Below, piece by piece: positions 1-7,374 of a stretch of DNA of 11,434 nucleotides. Within the stretch, counting starts at the first letter, position 1, and each line of letters starts with the position of its first letter. The translations under genes and the position numbers were made by a program. The stretch is taken from assembly GCA_022561675.1 (NCBI GenBank), contig JADFQT010000050.1:1-11434 (forward strand), written 5' to 3'. The notes beneath the pieces are model-generated. The model made no database searches. It saw nothing but the letters and a program-made list of their open reading frames with translations, and was not told the DNA's origin. This DNA is from Chloroflexota bacterium (GTDB taxonomy: Bacteria > Chloroflexota > Dehalococcoidia > Lucifugimonadales > UBA3495).

Positions 1-178
1 TATGATAAATACCCCGGTCAGCCCCAAAATGAGGGGAGGTCAGGAGGGGTCCCGACACCGCCTCTCAGTCACCCCTCGGGCCGGGGATGAAGCTAGATTT
101 GTAAAAACATTCTTAGGACGAACCCGATGCCAGTTGTCCTGGTTCGCCCACCTCACTACCAACGGGCAGCCTTACTCT
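1..178. other. Upstream non-coding stretch with small hairpins
   Basis: This G/C-tract-rich stretch has no convincing gene. It holds a 7-bp inverted repeat (GAGGGGT at 44-50, ACCCCTC at 71-77). A second inverted repeat pairs GGACGAACC (116-124) with GGTTCGCCC (141-149), matching at 8 of 9 positions around a 16-nt loop. The second hairpin could sit in the 5' UTR of the propeller gene. No T-run follows either, so they are not obvious terminators. No convincing -35/-10 pair was found. Confidence 0.35.
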
Positions 179-1360
179 ATGAACCGCCCGCCTTTCCGAT
201 TTCATATGAGATCGCCTTACTACCTGACTCTGCGATCGCTTAGCCGGCTCCGAGACTGCGCCTGCGGCTGGACTCTGCTGCCGGTACTAATCCTGGGGCT
301 AGCCTTCAACGCTGTGGCAACAACTCCCGGATATGCAACTCCCGGGTTTGCAACAACCGATGTATCGACCTCCCCGGCCCCAGGCATTCTTGATGGTAGC
401 TTCGATGGTAGCTTCGATGAGAGCTTCTTGGAGGGCATTCCCCTCTATGTGACCAATACCAACACCAACTCCGTGTCGGCGGTGGCCACCGACAGCGGCA
501 GCGCCTACGCCACTATTCCGGTTGGGCAGGCTCCGAGGGGCATCGCCCTTTCTCCCGACTTGTCCCGGCTTTACGTTGCCAACCTGGAATCCAGAGACGT
601 ATCTGTTATCGACACCGCAACCAACACGGTCATCAAAACGCTTCCGGTGCCGGGATTTCCTCGCGGAGTAGCCGTATCTCCCGACGGAAGGCGGGTTTAC
701 ATTGGGGACCCAGCCGTGAATGTTGTGTATGTATTGGACCCGATCACCATCGCCTTTGTCGATTATTTTCGGGTGGGCTTTGGGCCCTACGGAATAGCCG
801 TATCGGCGGACGGCAGCCGGGTCTATGTCTCCAACTTCCGTGCCGACACTGTTTCCGTGATTAACACCACGACCAACCAGCTTGTAGCCACTGTTCAAGT
901 GGGGGGTCAACCCTACGGCATAGCAGTCACGCCCCTCAACCAGCTGGGCCGCCCTCAGGCTCAGATCTACGTGGTCAACTTCGGAGACGACACCGTGTCG
1001 GTTATTGACGCTGGGACCAACCGTGTTATCGCCACCGTGCCGGTTGGGGCACTGCCCGTTTGGGTGGCAGTTGCCCCGGACGGCAGCCGGGCTTACGTTT
1101 CGAACCTGGCCGGCCAATCCTTGTCCGTGATCGACACAGCTACTCATCGGGTAGTGGCCACCATACCGGCCGGGAAGTTTCCCTTTGGGGTAACCTTTAA
1201 CCACGATGGCAGCCGCATTTATGTCGCAAACCAGCTGGCCCGGCATATTTCCGTAATAGATGCGAGAACCAATGCCCTGGTCGGCACAGTGCAGGTAGGC
1301 ATCGGACCCTTCGCTATTGCCGCGCCCGCCGACATTACCCAGGTCTATTCCCCAAAATGA
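179..1360 (+). CDS. Exported seven-bladed YVTN-family beta-propeller protein
   Basis: The protein is about 393 aa from ATG 179. It begins with a basic stretch and a hydrophobic segment (TLLPVLILGLAFNAVA), which reads as a Sec signal peptide with an AVA-like cleavage site, so it should act outside the membrane. A low-complexity linker follows (317-427). Seven repeats of about 42 residues come next, each starting with a form of xxYVxNxxxxxVSVIDxxT and ending with a form of VGxxPxGIAVSPDG. Seven such units are enough for one closed propeller. YVTN/NHL propellers usually serve as binding scaffolds or surface proteins, and no catalytic residues are evident, so the ligand cannot be named. The reading frame is open back to the left edge, but the upstream part looks non-coding. 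ATG 206 is an alternative start, and neither start has a clear Shine-Dalgarno. The gap to the next gene is 110 nt with its own promoter, so this gene is probably transcribed separately. Confidence 0.88.
   Translation: MNRPPFRFHMRSPYYLTLRSLSRLRDCACGWTLLPVLILGLAFNAVATTPGYATPGFATTDVSTSPAPGILDGSFDGSFDESFLEGIPLYVTNTNTNSVSAVATDSGSAYATIPVGQAPRGIALSPDLSRLYVANLESRDVSVIDTATNTVIKTLPVPGFPRGVAVSPDGRRVYIGDPAVNVVYVLDPITIAFVDYFRVGFGPYGIAVSADGSRVYVSNFRADTVSVINTTTNQLVATVQVGGQPYGIAVTPLNQLGRPQAQIYVVNFGDDTVSVIDAGTNRVIATVPVGALPVWVAVAPDGSRAYVSNLAGQSLSVIDTATHRVVATIPAGKFPFGVTFNHDGSRIYVANQLARHISVIDARTNALVGTVQVGIGPFAIAAPADITQVYSPK
317..427 (+). repeat. Two in-frame minisatellites in the propeller-protein linker
   Basis: Just after the predicted signal peptide, 15-nt units encode ATPGY and ATPGF (about 320-349). 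Three tandem 12-nt units at 392-427 encode DGSF, DGSF and DESF. The first two 12-mers (GATGGTAGCTTC) are identical and the third differs at two positions. Both arrays keep the frame, so unit gain or loss would only change linker length. Confidence 0.8.
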
Positions 1361-1401
1361 ACCCCCCGTTTTAATCTTCATCAGGGCTAAAATCCCTCAG
1401 A

Positions 1402-1430
1402 TTTACACCCTCTGCCTAGGATGTTACTAT
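1402..1430 (+). promoter_or_regulatory. Sigma-70-like promoter for the alpha/beta hydrolase
   Basis: A -35 box TTTACA (1402-1407, 5 of 6 to consensus) and a -10 box TACTAT (1425-1430) are separated by exactly 17 nt. The -10 is preceded by TGT, giving an extended -10 (TGnTAnnnT). The expected transcript start near 1437 gives a leader of about 34 nt, which fits the TTG start at 1471. Confidence 0.6.
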
Positions 1431-1470
1431 TCCACCGTTGGCAGCCGACTGACCCTTCGGGAGGCTTCTC

Positions 1471-3459
1471 TTGGCAGTGACCAGGCTTGAGATCAAGGCG
1501 CAAGGCCCTTACGCCGGCGGCCAGTCCTTTGGCGACGTAGGGGCCTATGAGCATCTGGCGGGCACTGCTCACTTCGCGGTAAATCCGAGTCATCCGGCCA
1601 ACCTGGCGATTAACGACCTAGAGTTGGCCCCCAGAGACGCCGGCGGCCAGGTCAGTTTTTCGGCGGATTTCCAAATTCTAAAACCCGCGAATCTCCAGGA
1701 GGGGAATGGCCGCCTGCTGCTGGACGTGCCGAACCGGGGCCGCCCCCGGGCGATGAAGGTCTTCAATAACTCCCCAGACTCGCCGGCCGGGGTCGCGGAT
1801 GAGCCAGGAACCGGCTTCCTGATGCGCCGGGGCTACACCGTGGTCTGGTGTGGGTGGCAGCACGACGTTCCCACCGACCCGGGACTGCTGCGCGTCCAGG
1901 TGCCTGAGGCCGCAACGCCGGACGGCCAGCCTATCTCTGGCCGGATTGTGGTGACTTTTCAGCCCTCCTCTCCGTCCCAGGTGCAGTTTTTGTCCGACCG
2001 CAACCATCTGGCCTATCCGGCTGACAACCTGGAGGACTGGGATTCAGTGCTGACGGTCCAGGACCATGAGGATGCTCCGCAGCGGGTGATCCCCCGAGAG
2101 GAGTGGTCCTTCCGCCGCCTGGAAGATGGGCGAGCCGTACCCGACCGGCGGCACGTCTATTTGGCATCCGGCTTTATACCCGGCCAGGTTTATCGGGTAA
2201 TCTACGACACCACCGGCGCGCCAGTAGTGGGCTTGGGATTACTGGCCACCCGCGATATTGCCTCCTTTTTGCGTTATGGTACCCAGCAAGAGGGGAACCC
2301 CTGTAGGGATGGACTGGAGCGCGCCTACGCCTTTGGCCAATCTCAAAGTGGCCGCTTCCTGAGGCTCTTGCTTTTCCTTGGGTTGAACCAGGACGAGCAG
2401 GACCGGGACGTATTTGACGGCCTAATCCCCCACGTTGGAGGTGGACGCCGGGGCGAGTTCAACCACCGGTTCGCGCAGCCCTCCAGCCTATCAAACTATA
2501 GCCTCAACAACCTGTTTCCCTTTGCCGATACTGATCAGACCGACCCGGTAACCGGCAGGACCGACGGGTTGCTATCCCGGTTGGCCAGGTTGGGCCGCGT
2601 ACCCAAGGTTATGTTAACCAACACCCCCTCGGAGTATTGGGGCGGGCACTGTGCCCTGATACACTCGGATGTTAGCGGCCGTCGAGACCTGCCTTCATCG
2701 GAATCGGTTCGCATATACTATTTCACCGGAACCCAGCACGCCTCCGGTACCTGGCCCCTGACCAGCCGTAACGCGGCTAACGGCAACCACGGGCAGCAAC
2801 GCTTCAACTGGGTGGACTACCGGCCGCTGCTTCGGGCCGCGCTGGTCAATCTGGACCGCTGGGTCACCCACGGAGCAGCTCCTCCGGCCAGTAGCTATCC
2901 CAGAATGGAAGACGGCTCCTTGGTCCCGCCGGAGCAATTGGCCGATACCTTCCGGTCGATTCCCGGCGTCAATTTCCCAGAACCGCTACGCCGCATCCAC
3001 CGCCTGGATTTCGGTGAAAATGAAGGTCAACCCACCAAGGTACCGCCGGAGGTTGGCGACCCCTTTCCCAACCTGGTGGCCGCCGTGGATCAGGATGGAA
3101 ACGAAACCTCCGGCATTCTTCTGCCCGCTATTTCGGTGCCCGTCGCTACCTGCACCGGCTGGAATCTACGCCATCAGGACATGGGAGGGACCGGCCAGAT
3201 ACTGAGCAATACCGGGGCCACTATCCCCTTCGCCGCAACCCGAGCCCAACGGGAAGCCGATGGCGATCCTCGCCCCTCCTTGGAAGAACGCTACGCCACC
3301 AGAGAAGACTACTTGGAGCAGGTATCCTCGGCAGCGACCGGTTTGGTTGCCCAGGGTTATCTTCTGGAGGAAGACCTGGACACCGTCGCCGCAGACGCGG
3401 CCCGCCAATACGACCTGGTCCAGCCACGGGCCAGGGAACCGCAAACGGCAGACGATTAA
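1471..3459 (+). CDS. Alpha/beta hydrolase domain protein (PF20091-like)
   Basis: The protein is 662 aa with no signal peptide, so probably cytoplasmic. The N-terminus (TRLEIKAQGPYAGGQSFG, then AYEHLAG, later LDVPNRGR) and the nucleophile elbow FGQSQSGRFLR match the pattern I know for the large alpha/beta hydrolase domain family PF20091. The likely nucleophile is Ser291 in GQSQSG, a GxSxS form instead of the textbook GxSxG. A His in GTQHASG (about residue 423) is a candidate catalytic histidine. Members hydrolyse esters or related bonds, and the substrate here is unknown. The start is TTG 1471: GGGAGG at 1459-1464 lies 6 nt upstream, whereas in-frame GTG 1477 would be 12 nt away. Placement before a luciferase-like oxidoreductase and an MmgE/PrpD protein suggests a shared degradative pathway, which is inference. 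Confidence 0.88.
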   Translation: MAVTRLEIKAQGPYAGGQSFGDVGAYEHLAGTAHFAVNPSHPANLAINDLELAPRDAGGQVSFSADFQILKPANLQEGNGRLLLDVPNRGRPRAMKVFNNSPDSPAGVADEPGTGFLMRRGYTVVWCGWQHDVPTDPGLLRVQVPEAATPDGQPISGRIVVTFQPSSPSQVQFLSDRNHLAYPADNLEDWDSVLTVQDHEDAPQRVIPREEWSFRRLEDGRAVPDRRHVYLASGFIPGQVYRVIYDTTGAPVVGLGLLATRDIASFLRYGTQQEGNPCRDGLERAYAFGQSQSGRFLRLLLFLGLNQDEQDRDVFDGLIPHVGGGRRGEFNHRFAQPSSLSNYSLNNLFPFADTDQTDPVTGRTDGLLSRLARLGRVPKVMLTNTPSEYWGGHCALIHSDVSGRRDLPSSESVRIYYFTGTQHASGTWPLTSRNAANGNHGQQRFNWVDYRPLLRAALVNLDRWVTHGAAPPASSYPRMEDGSLVPPEQLADTFRSIPGVNFPEPLRRIHRLDFGENEGQPTKVPPEVGDPFPNLVAAVDQDGNETSGILLPAISVPVATCTGWNLRHQDMGGTGQILSNTGATIPFAATRAQREADGDPRPSLEERYATREDYLEQVSSAATGLVAQGYLLEEDLDTVAADAARQYDLVQPRAREPQTADD

Positions 3460-3558
3460 TCAAAAAGACGAGGATAGGGGAGCATTTCAAGTAGACCCCG
3501 CAAACCCCCTATAGTCCCCCTGAGCCAGCAGTCTAAATCTATCACCAAGGAGCCAGTT
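3460..3558 (+). promoter_or_regulatory. Intergenic leader with strong Shine-Dalgarno for the oxidoreductase
   Basis: AAGGAG at 3547-3552 sits 6 nt before ATG 3559 and fixes that start. Upstream, ATAGGGG (3474-3480) can pair with CCCCTAT (3506-3512) around a 25-nt loop, which is too open to call a terminator. I see no convincing promoter, so transcription may continue from the hydrolase gene. Confidence 0.5.
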
Positions 3559-4401
3559 ATGAGCGTCGGCACGTCGGTCCCCCTGCCCGCCTATACCATC
3601 GACCCGGCCTTCATGGCCCGCAAGGCAGAAGAGCTGGGATTCGATTCCATCTGGTACGCTGAGCATCCGGTGCTTCCAGTGAACAGCAGTAGCCAGTTTC
3701 CCAGCGGCGGTCCCATCCCAGAGACCTACGCTCACTTTGCCGACCCCTTTATCGCTTTGGCCAGGGCTTCCAGCGTCACCAGCACTATCAAGCTGGCCAC
3801 CGGAATTACTCTGGTCCCGGAGCGGAATCCCTTGCTGCTGGCCGGAGAGATCGCCTCTCTTGACCGGTTCAGCGATGGGCGCTTTATCTTCGGTATCGGC
3901 GCCGGCTGGAATAGGGAGGAGACGGAGCTGATGGGCGGCGATTTCGACCATCGGTGGTCCCAGGTACGGGAGTCGATTCTGGCCATGAAGGAATTATGGA
4001 CCAAGGATGAAGCGGAGTTCCACGGACGCTTCTACAACTTCCCTCCGGTCAAGTGCAATCCCAAGCCGGTACAGCAGCCCCACCCGCCGGTGATCCTGGG
4101 CGGAATGGCCAAGAATGTGCTGCGGCGGGTCGTGGCTTGGGGAGACGGCTGGATGCCCAACCGCATCACGCCTGGGGAGCTGGAGGAGAGCCGGAAGATT
4201 TTGGATACGCTGGCCGCGGAGAAAGGCCGGGACCCGGCATCGCTCACCATCACCGTCTATGGGCAGCCCGCCGACCGGAATCAGATCCAGTCCCTGCTGG
4301 ATGCGGGAGCCGACCGGGTGGTGGTCCGTCCCGAACACTGTGACACCGAAGAGGAAATGGGGCAGCAGCTAGAGCGCATGGCCGAAGCGGCGATACGTTA
4401 G
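3559..4401 (+). CDS. Luciferase-like (LLM) F420/flavin-dependent oxidoreductase
   Basis: The protein is 280 aa, normal for the short F420-dependent branch of the luciferase-like monooxygenase family (PF00296; TIGR03619-like). Visible landmarks are KAEELGFDSIWYAEH near the N-terminus, the core stretch IKLATGITLVPERNPLLLAG, the family hallmark ASLDRFSDGRFIFGIGAGW, the PPVKCNPKPVQQPHPPVILGG segment and AWGDGWMPN. These form a TIM barrel that binds F420 or FMN. Members carry out hydride transfer or oxygenation on varied substrates, and sequence alone cannot say which. The C-terminus (DAGADRVVVR) closes the barrel as expected. The start is set by AAGGAG 6 nt upstream. It lies 99 nt after the hydrolase and 66 nt before the MmgE/PrpD gene, with a possible weak terminator between. 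Confidence 0.92.
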   Translation: MSVGTSVPLPAYTIDPAFMARKAEELGFDSIWYAEHPVLPVNSSSQFPSGGPIPETYAHFADPFIALARASSVTSTIKLATGITLVPERNPLLLAGEIASLDRFSDGRFIFGIGAGWNREETELMGGDFDHRWSQVRESILAMKELWTKDEAEFHGRFYNFPPVKCNPKPVQQPHPPVILGGMAKNVLRRVVAWGDGWMPNRITPGELEESRKILDTLAAEKGRDPASLTITVYGQPADRNQIQSLLDAGADRVVVRPEHCDTEEEMGQQLERMAEAAIR

Positions 4402-4425
4402 GAGCGGGTGTCTCCTTAATTTTTT
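4400..4425 (+). terminator. Weak intrinsic terminator after the LLM gene
   Basis: AGGAG (4400-4404) pairs with CTCCT (4412-4416) around a 7-nt loop, followed by TAA and six T residues (4420-4425). The stem is only 5 bp, so termination would be partial. It overlaps the stop codon of the LLM gene. Confidence 0.4.
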
Positions 4426-4467
4426 GCAACCCAACGGGCTTAATACAGATTGACTTCAGGGGTGACC

Positions 4468-5823
4468 ATGGACCGAACCACCGAGATGCTGAGCGCCTAC
4501 GCCTGCGACTTGAGCTACGAAGACCTGAGCCCGGAGGTGGTCCACCAGGTCAAGCGGACCCTGGTGGACACTTTTGGCTGCGCCATGGGGGGATTCCTCT
4601 CCGAGCCGGCCAAGATCGCCCGCCGGTTGGCCGGCGGCATCACCAGCACGGCGCCCTCCCGGATTCTGGGCACCGAAGACTATAGCTCCATGGACCTGGC
4701 CGGATTTGCCAACGGGGTCATGGTTCGGTACCTGGACTGTAACGACTCTTACTTCTCGCCCAGTGGCGGGCATCCCAGCGACATGATTCCCGCTGCCCTG
4801 GCAGCCGCAGACACCATGAGCTCCGACGGCAGAACATTGATCACCGCCATCGTCTTGGCCTACGAGGTGTTCTGCCGGCTTTCCGACGAGGTGGCCAGTT
4901 CCAGCTGGGACCAGGGCATTTTCAGCGTCATCGGCGCCGCCTGTGCCGCCGGTAAAGTTCTTGGTCTCGACCGGCAGGAGATGTCCAACGCCATATCCCT
5001 GGCGGTAGTCCCCAATCTGCCGCTGCGGGTTACCAGAACCGGCGAATTGTCCATGTGGAAGGGATGCGCTGCCGCCAGCGCCACCCGAGCCGCTATTTTT
5101 GCGGCTCAGCTGGCCGGCGACGGCATGACCGGTCCGGCCGAGCCTTTCGAGGGCACTGGAGGTTTATGGCAGATGGCGCTGGAAGGGAAAGAGGTAAGGC
5201 CGGAGGCTATGGGCGGTAATGGAGAGCCCTTCCGAATTACCCTGACTACCGTTAAAAATTATCCTTCGCAGATACATACTCAGTCGCCCATTGGCCTGGC
5301 ATTGGAGCTGCAACCCCAAGTGTCGGTGGCTGAAATAGAGTCTATCAAAATTCGAAGCTACCAGAGCGCGGTGAGCAGCGCTTCCGATGAGCCGGAGAAA
5401 TGGGACCCCAAAACCCGGGAGACCGCCGACCACAGTATACCCTTCTTGGTCGCCGCGGCTCTGCGGGATGGTGAGGTTACTCCAGGAACTTTCACGGCCG
5501 CCAGCATCGCCGACCCGGCGCTGAGAGTCATCATCGGGAAGATAACCATCGAGGAGGATGCGGATTTCACCCGCCGCTATAGCGCCGAGTATAACTGCCA
5601 CATGGAAATAACCACCAAGGCCGGTCAAACCCTGGTGGCTTCCACATCCTATCCCAAAGGGCACCGAAATAATCCGTTGAACGACTCGGAGCTGGACGCC
5701 AAATTCCGGGGTCTGGCCGTGCCAACTATAACCGAGCAGCAATGTGATCAGGCCCTGCAATTGCTCTGGGATGCCGAGAATCTCCCAAATTTGGACCAGC
5801 TGTTCGACACTCTGGTGGTCTAA
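4468..5823 (+). CDS. MmgE/PrpD family protein (2-methylcitrate dehydratase / cis-aconitate decarboxylase fold)
   Basis: The protein is 451 aa, typical for MmgE/PrpD (PF03972). Conserved landmarks are VDTFGCAMGG, the active-site region RYLDCNDSYF followed by GGHPSDMIPAALA, WKGCAAASATRAAIFAAQLA with a conserved Lys, and VKNYPSQIHTQSP. Counting from this start, Asp90, His102, Lys198, Lys263 and His270 line up with the catalytic residues known for the family, so the site looks intact. Family members dehydrate, decarboxylate or epimerise small polycarboxylates, and the specific substrate is not evident. AGGGG at 4458-4462 lies 5 nt before ATG 4468; upstream in-frame TTG 4450 and GTG 4462 are less likely starts. 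The next gene starts 24 nt after the stop, suggesting co-transcription. True PrpD function is unlikely, because no prpB- or prpC-like gene is in the window. Confidence 0.9.
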   Translation: MDRTTEMLSAYACDLSYEDLSPEVVHQVKRTLVDTFGCAMGGFLSEPAKIARRLAGGITSTAPSRILGTEDYSSMDLAGFANGVMVRYLDCNDSYFSPSGGHPSDMIPAALAAADTMSSDGRTLITAIVLAYEVFCRLSDEVASSSWDQGIFSVIGAACAAGKVLGLDRQEMSNAISLAVVPNLPLRVTRTGELSMWKGCAAASATRAAIFAAQLAGDGMTGPAEPFEGTGGLWQMALEGKEVRPEAMGGNGEPFRITLTTVKNYPSQIHTQSPIGLALELQPQVSVAEIESIKIRSYQSAVSSASDEPEKWDPKTRETADHSIPFLVAAALRDGEVTPGTFTAASIADPALRVIIGKITIEEDADFTRRYSAEYNCHMEITTKAGQTLVASTSYPKGHRNNPLNDSELDAKFRGLAVPTITEQQCDQALQLLWDAENLPNLDQLFDTLVV

Positions 5824-5847
5824 ACTCCGACCCGCGAGCTTCGAGAA

Positions 5848-6714
5848 ATGGCGCAGACAAGAAATCCAGATAGAGAACACTTCCGGGAGCTGTTTATCAG
5901 TCAATTGCAGCTGCCCGAGGAGAAGCAGGACCTGGCCCGTAGTGCCCTGTACCTGGCCGGCGAACACTACCCTACGCTGGATGTCGAAGGCCATCTGGCC
6001 CATTTGGACCGCCTGGCTGACGAAGCGCAAAAGCAGGCGGTTCCAGCCACCGACCAGGACACCCTCTTTCGGAGCCTCTCCCGGTACCTGTTCGAAGATG
6101 CCGGTTTCTGGGGCAACGGGCAGGACTATTATGATGCGGATAACAGCTTTTTGAACCGGGTGCTGGAAACGCGGCGAGGAATCCCCATCACCCTTTCCCT
6201 GGTATATCTGGAGGTTGGACGCAGGCTGGGGCTGAAATGCTACGGGGTGGGCTTGCCGGGCCATTTTCTCGTCGGCTTGGCCGAACCAGACCTGTACCTG
6301 GACGCCTTCAACGGCGGACTGCTCCTTTCCGCCGCCGACTGCCGGCGCCAGGTGGCCGAAGGCTTCAGTCCTAAAATTCGTTGGCAAGAGGAATATCTCG
6401 CCCCCTGCACCAACCGGGAAATCCTCTTCCGTATGCTAACCAACCTGAAGTACATATTTATTGAGGACGGTGATTTTCGCTCGGCCGCTGGCGTGCTGGA
6501 GAGGCTGGTTCTGATCAATCCGTCCATGTTCGATTCTTTTAAGGAACTGGCCTGGTGCCACCTGAAGTTGGGGGAACGGCGAGCCGCTGCTGAATACCTG
6601 GACCGGTATATTCAGGGTGCCGCATCCACCGGAGACCCGGAGGATGCGCGACGCCAGGTACAGGCCATGTGGGAATCCCTCGCCGGGCCCGAACAGCAAT
6701 CCGATCTCCCATGA
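5848..6714 (+). CDS. SirB1-family transglutaminase-like / TPR protein
   Basis: The protein is 288 aa, close to the usual length of SirB1/UPF0162-type proteins. An N-terminal helical part is followed by a transglutaminase-like core at about residues 98-160: NRVLETRRGIPITLSLVYLE, then GVGLPGHFLVGL and YLDAFNGG. The C-terminal part (about 195-257) has TPR-like helices (LERLVLINPSMFDSFKELAW, then LGERRAAAEYLDRYI). His139 and Asp152 occupy the usual His/Asp positions. The stretch where active transglutaminases carry the Cys nucleophile reads GIPITLSL, so protease or cross-linking activity is doubtful, as is common in this family. The precise role is unknown. No signal peptide is visible. The Shine-Dalgarno is weak (CGAGA at 5842-5846). 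Gaps of 24 nt on both sides place it in a run from the MmgE/PrpD gene to the sigma factor. Confidence 0.85.
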   Translation: MAQTRNPDREHFRELFISQLQLPEEKQDLARSALYLAGEHYPTLDVEGHLAHLDRLADEAQKQAVPATDQDTLFRSLSRYLFEDAGFWGNGQDYYDADNSFLNRVLETRRGIPITLSLVYLEVGRRLGLKCYGVGLPGHFLVGLAEPDLYLDAFNGGLLLSAADCRRQVAEGFSPKIRWQEEYLAPCTNREILFRMLTNLKYIFIEDGDFRSAAGVLERLVLINPSMFDSFKELAWCHLKLGERRAAAEYLDRYIQGAASTGDPEDARRQVQAMWESLAGPEQQSDLP

Positions 6715-6738
6715 ATAGCGTAGGAATCCATAGCAAGG

Positions 6739-7374
6739 GTGTTCCAGCCCAGCCCGAGACTTGCTCCGATGGCTGAATGCCGGGAGACTGAATCCCGGGA
6801 AGCTGAATCCCGGGAATCGGAGGACCAGCGGCTCATCCATCAGTCAGCCGCTGGCGACAGGGAGGCTTTGGAGGAGCTGTATTCCCGGTACGGCACGGCA
6901 GTCTACTCCATGGCCCGGTATATGTTGCGCAATGAAGCCGTGGCGGAAGAGGCGACCCAGGAGGTGTTTCTCAACATCTGGCTGAAGGCCGCCAGCTACA
7001 ACGCCGAGCGAGGCCGGCCGAAGGCTTGGGTCATGAGCGTGGCCCACCACAAGATTGTGGACATAATTCGTTCCCGCCGGCGGAATATCGCGATGGGCCA
7101 TCCCACCGATTATGAGACCCTGGAGTCGCTGCCTTCCAACCAGCGGGCCACTGACGAACAGGCGATAACCAACCTGGAAGGGGAGCGCATACGGAAAGCC
7201 CTGGACATCTTGCCCCCAGCCCAGCGAGAGGTTATTGACCTGGCTTACTTTCACGGGTTTTCCCAGTCGGAAATCGCGCAGAAACTAGATCAGCCCTTGG
7301 GGACCGTCAAGACCCGGGTTCGGCTGGCAATGCAAAAATTAAGGGTTGAATTAGAGGAGAATGTCGGCGACTGA
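6739..7374 (+). CDS. ECF-type RNA polymerase sigma factor (sigma-70 family)
   Basis: The protein is 211 aa. Region 2 spans about residues 47-115, including AVAEEATQEVFLNIWLKA and the -10-recognition helix PKAWVMSVAHHKIVDIIRSR. Region 4 spans about 153-203: LPPAQREVIDLAYFHGFSQS, then EIAQKLDQPLGTVKTR, the helix-turn-helix that reads the -35 element. There is no region 1 or 3, as in ECF factors. Pairing with an RskA-like anti-sigma places it near the SigK/RskA group. The start is uncertain: GTG 6739 follows directly on an AAGG with no spacing, and ATG 6769 (201 aa) also lacks a good Shine-Dalgarno. The extra N-terminal segment is repetitive and highly charged (RETESREAESRES) and absent from typical members. 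The 3' end overlaps the anti-sigma gene by 14 nt, which implies translational coupling and 1:1 expression. Confidence 0.92.
   Translation: MFQPSPRLAPMAECRETESREAESRESEDQRLIHQSAAGDREALEELYSRYGTAVYSMARYMLRNEAVAEEATQEVFLNIWLKAASYNAERGRPKAWVMSVAHHKIVDIIRSRRRNIAMGHPTDYETLESLPSNQRATDEQAITNLEGERIRKALDILPPAQREVIDLAYFHGFSQSEIAQKLDQPLGTVKTRVRLAMQKLRVELEENVGD
6781..6825 (+). repeat. 15-nt tandem repeat in the sigma-factor 5' end
   Basis: Units at 6781-6795 and 6796-6810 differ at two positions. A third, degenerate unit begins at 6811, and a partial unit precedes the array at 6772-6780. The array encodes RETES, REAES, RESE. Each unit junction forms the 8-bp palindrome TCCCGGGA (6793-6800 and 6808-6815). 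Confidence 0.75.

Noticed and set aside
317..427. Short repeats considered as a CRISPR-like array.
   Set aside because: The units are 12-15 nt, directly adjacent with no spacers, and in frame with the coding sequence.
299..1381. A 360-codon open frame on the minus strand.
   Set aside because: It mirrors the seven propeller repeats of the plus-strand gene, and its periodicity is a by-product of those repeats.
3474..3512. ATAGGGG/CCCCTAT inverted repeat between hydrolase and LLM genes.
   Set aside because: The 25-nt loop and short stem make it weak, and G/C tracts are frequent here by chance.
4468..5823. Naming the MmgE/PrpD gene prpD.
   Set aside because: No methylcitrate synthase or methylisocitrate lyase gene is nearby, and the family covers several reactions.
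5164..6387. A 407-codon open frame on the minus strand.
   Set aside because: It lies opposite the MmgE/PrpD and SirB1-like genes, both of which have clear family motifs. Its translation shows no recognisable domain, and long antisense frames are common in GC-rich DNA.
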